From positions 1 through 17,361 of the forward strand of contig FR888025.1 of NCBI GenBank assembly GCA_000431335.1: 17,361 nucleotides of DNA, written 5' to 3'. This document shows positions 16,274-17,361 of the stretch, piece by piece. Under the pieces are notes generated by a model. That model did no database searches. It saw only the letters and a list, made by a program, of their open reading frames with translations, and was not told the origin of the DNA. Within the stretch, counting starts at the first letter, position 1. Each line of letters opens with the position of its first letter. Origin of the DNA: Clostridium sp. CAG:343 (GTDB taxonomy: Bacteria; Bacillota; Clostridia; TANB77; CAG-508). Made by a program: the position numbers and the translations under genes.

Positions 16274-17191
16274 TTAATTTCCAATCAATTCAATTTCTAA
16301 TTCTATTTTTTTATTGAATTTTTTATAAACCTCTTCTTCTATATATTTTGTCAATTGTAAAACATCTTTCGCTGTAGCATTTCCTTTATTTACAATAAAT
16401 CCACTATGCTTTGTAGACACTTCTGCTCCACCTATAGAATATCCTTTTAGTCCTGCCTCATCTATTAATTTCGCTGTAATAAAATCTTTTCCTCTTTTAA
16501 AAGTACTCCCTGCATTTGGATATTCAATTGGTTGCTTTTCTCTTCTGTATTTAGCATAATTATCCATTTTTTCTTTTATTTCTTCTTCTTTACCTTTTTG
16601 TAATTCTATTTTTACTTTAGTAACTATATATTTGTTATTTACTAACATGCTTTTTCTATAATCAAATTGCATTTCTTCTGTTGTTAATATTTTTTCTTTA
16701 CCATTATAATCAATGCATTTTACACCTTTTATTATATCTTTCATTTCTTTTCCATGTGCTCCTGCATTCATTCTAACAGCTCCACCTAATGTTCCCGGAA
16801 TACCTGATAATTCTTCAAATCCTGAAATATCCCTTTTTAAAAACACTCTTGCTAATTTGCCTATTTTTTCTCCTGCCCCTGCTATAATTTCCACATTTTC
16901 TTTTTTTTCTTCTATTTCTATGCCTTCTATGTTTATCATTAATGTTATTCCTTTTATTCCATCATCTGAAACAAGGATATTACTTCCATTTCCTATAATA
17001 GTTAATGGAATTTTATTTTGCTTAGCTATTTTTAATATTTCCTTTAATTGCTCTTCTTTATTTATTTTTATAAAACATTCTGCTGGTCCGCCTATTTTAA
17101 ATGTTGAATGCTTATTCATTGGTTCATTAAACTTTATTTCTTTATCTTCTATTGGTAAGTTTGACTTTTTTAATATTTCTTCTATGTTCAA
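16274..17191 (-). CDS. murB: UDP-N-acetylenolpyruvoylglucosamine reductase
   Basis: A 305-residue type II MurB. It is an FAD enzyme that reduces enolpyruvyl-UDP-GlcNAc to UDP-MurNAc in the cytoplasm. FAD motifs are TFKIGGPAE (30-38), IIGNGSNILVSDDG (65-78) and SGIPGTLGGAVRMNAGAHG (129-147). The catalytic serine is in YPNAGSTFKRG (Ser229), and the C-terminal glutamate region IELEIELIGN is present. The start is TTG at 17191 with GAGGAAG about 7 bases upstream; no better ATG is available. It is first in the murB - yvcK - debranching enzyme - holA run behind the promoter at 17273-17301. Confidence 0.95.
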   Translation of the reverse strand: MNIEEILKKSNLPIEDKEIKFNEPMNKHSTFKIGGPAECFIKINKEEQLKEILKIAKQNKIPLTIIGNGSNILVSDDGIKGITLMINIEGIEIEEKKENVEIIAGAGEKIGKLARVFLKRDISGFEELSGIPGTLGGAVRMNAGAHGKEMKDIIKGVKCIDYNGKEKILTTEEMQFDYRKSMLVNNKYIVTKVKIELQKGKEEEIKEKMDNYAKYRREKQPIEYPNAGSTFKRGKDFITAKLIDEAGLKGYSIGGAEVSTKHSGFIVNKGNATAKDVLQLTKYIEEEVYKKFNKKIELEIELIGN

Positions 17192-17272
17192 AGTTTCACT
17201 TCCTCTTTTATTTTTTATTATTTTATTCTTTTTATATTTTTTTGTTATTTATTTTTATAAATTTTCTTATTT

Positions 17273-17301
17273 ACTATATCATTTTTCTCAAAAAATTACA
17301 A
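17273..17301 (-). promoter_or_regulatory. promoter of the murB operon
   Basis: TTGTAA (17301-17296) and TATAGT (17278-17273) on the minus strand are separated by 17 bases. It lies about 80 bases before the TTG start of murB. Confidence 0.65.
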
Positions 17302-17330
17302 GGTCTATAGCTTTTTAGTTTTGTTTTTTA

Positions 17331-17361
17331 GTTACAGTTCAGTAAGAAATGATTATGGTGT
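17331..17361. repeat. 31-bp inverted repeat, right copy
   Basis: This is the exact reverse complement of 10-40. It ends at the last base of the window, so the repeat may continue outside. The left end carries nine further bases beyond the shared 31. Confidence 0.85.

Noticed and set aside
16713..17318. Long plus-strand open frame across murB
   Set aside because: Its hydrophobic, low-complexity product is the antisense of murB and shows no family features.
1..17361. CRISPR arrays, prophage or secretion islands
   Set aside because: No regularly spaced direct repeats, integrases or phage structural genes are seen.

Overview
The window is a very AT-rich stretch of a spore-forming, Clostridia-like Firmicutes genome. 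The evidence is an SspH-type small acid-soluble spore protein, a SleB-type cortex-lytic enzyme, a glycine T-box riboswitch, strong AAGGAGG ribosome binding sites, TTG starts and sigma-A promoters with TTGACA/TATAAT-like boxes. The closest lineage cannot be named from the sequence alone.

Layout. 246-2704 (+): a U32-family (RlhA-like, DUF3656-containing) protein. 2767-3685 (-): RNHCP zinc-finger protein and LOG-family protein. 3933-4100 (+): sspH. 4194-5947 (-): glycyl-tRNA synthetase, a small MITE-like element, and a T-box leader with its promoter. 6052-6126 (+): tRNA-Trp, then an M23 peptidase gene to 6808. 6918-7975 (-): a CD1247-like zinc-ribbon protein and efp. 8147-10493 (-): an M24 Xaa-Pro peptidase, an A24 prepilin peptidase and yqeG behind one promoter. 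10713-17191 (-): sleB, holA, a glycogen-debranching-type glycosidase, a membrane-anchored YvcK/CofD-like protein and murB. A perfect 31-bp inverted repeat (10-40 and 17331-17361) lies at the two ends of the window.

Most unusual signal. Three otherwise well-conserved genes are interrupted four times by the same event: one extra C placed exactly between a codon ending in U and a glycine codon (NNU-C-GGU/A). This puts a CGG codon in the zero frame and the correct continuation in the +1 frame. The U32 gene has two such sites, the M23 peptidase one and the Xaa-Pro peptidase one. By reading, I find no other in-frame CGG in about 5,000 codons of the window. All four CGG codons are therefore at frame breaks, on the coding strand and in the same codon phase. 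The same unshifted sequence (GCT GGT, TCT GGA) occurs intact elsewhere, which argues against a simple systematic sequencing error. The best reading is that CGG is an unassigned or starved arginine codon and that ribosomes shift +1 there, or read CGGN as a four-base glycine codon. Shifting would restore products of 818, 194 and 352 residues, near family length. In two of the three proteins the whole catalytic domain lies after the shift.

The rest is mostly housekeeping. murB and yvcK serve cell-wall synthesis, holA replication, and efp and glyS translation, with glyS under tRNA-Gly-sensing control. sspH and sleB belong to spore formation and germination. The T-box/glyS junction is interrupted by the MITE-like element, whose related single copy lies at 3833-3864.
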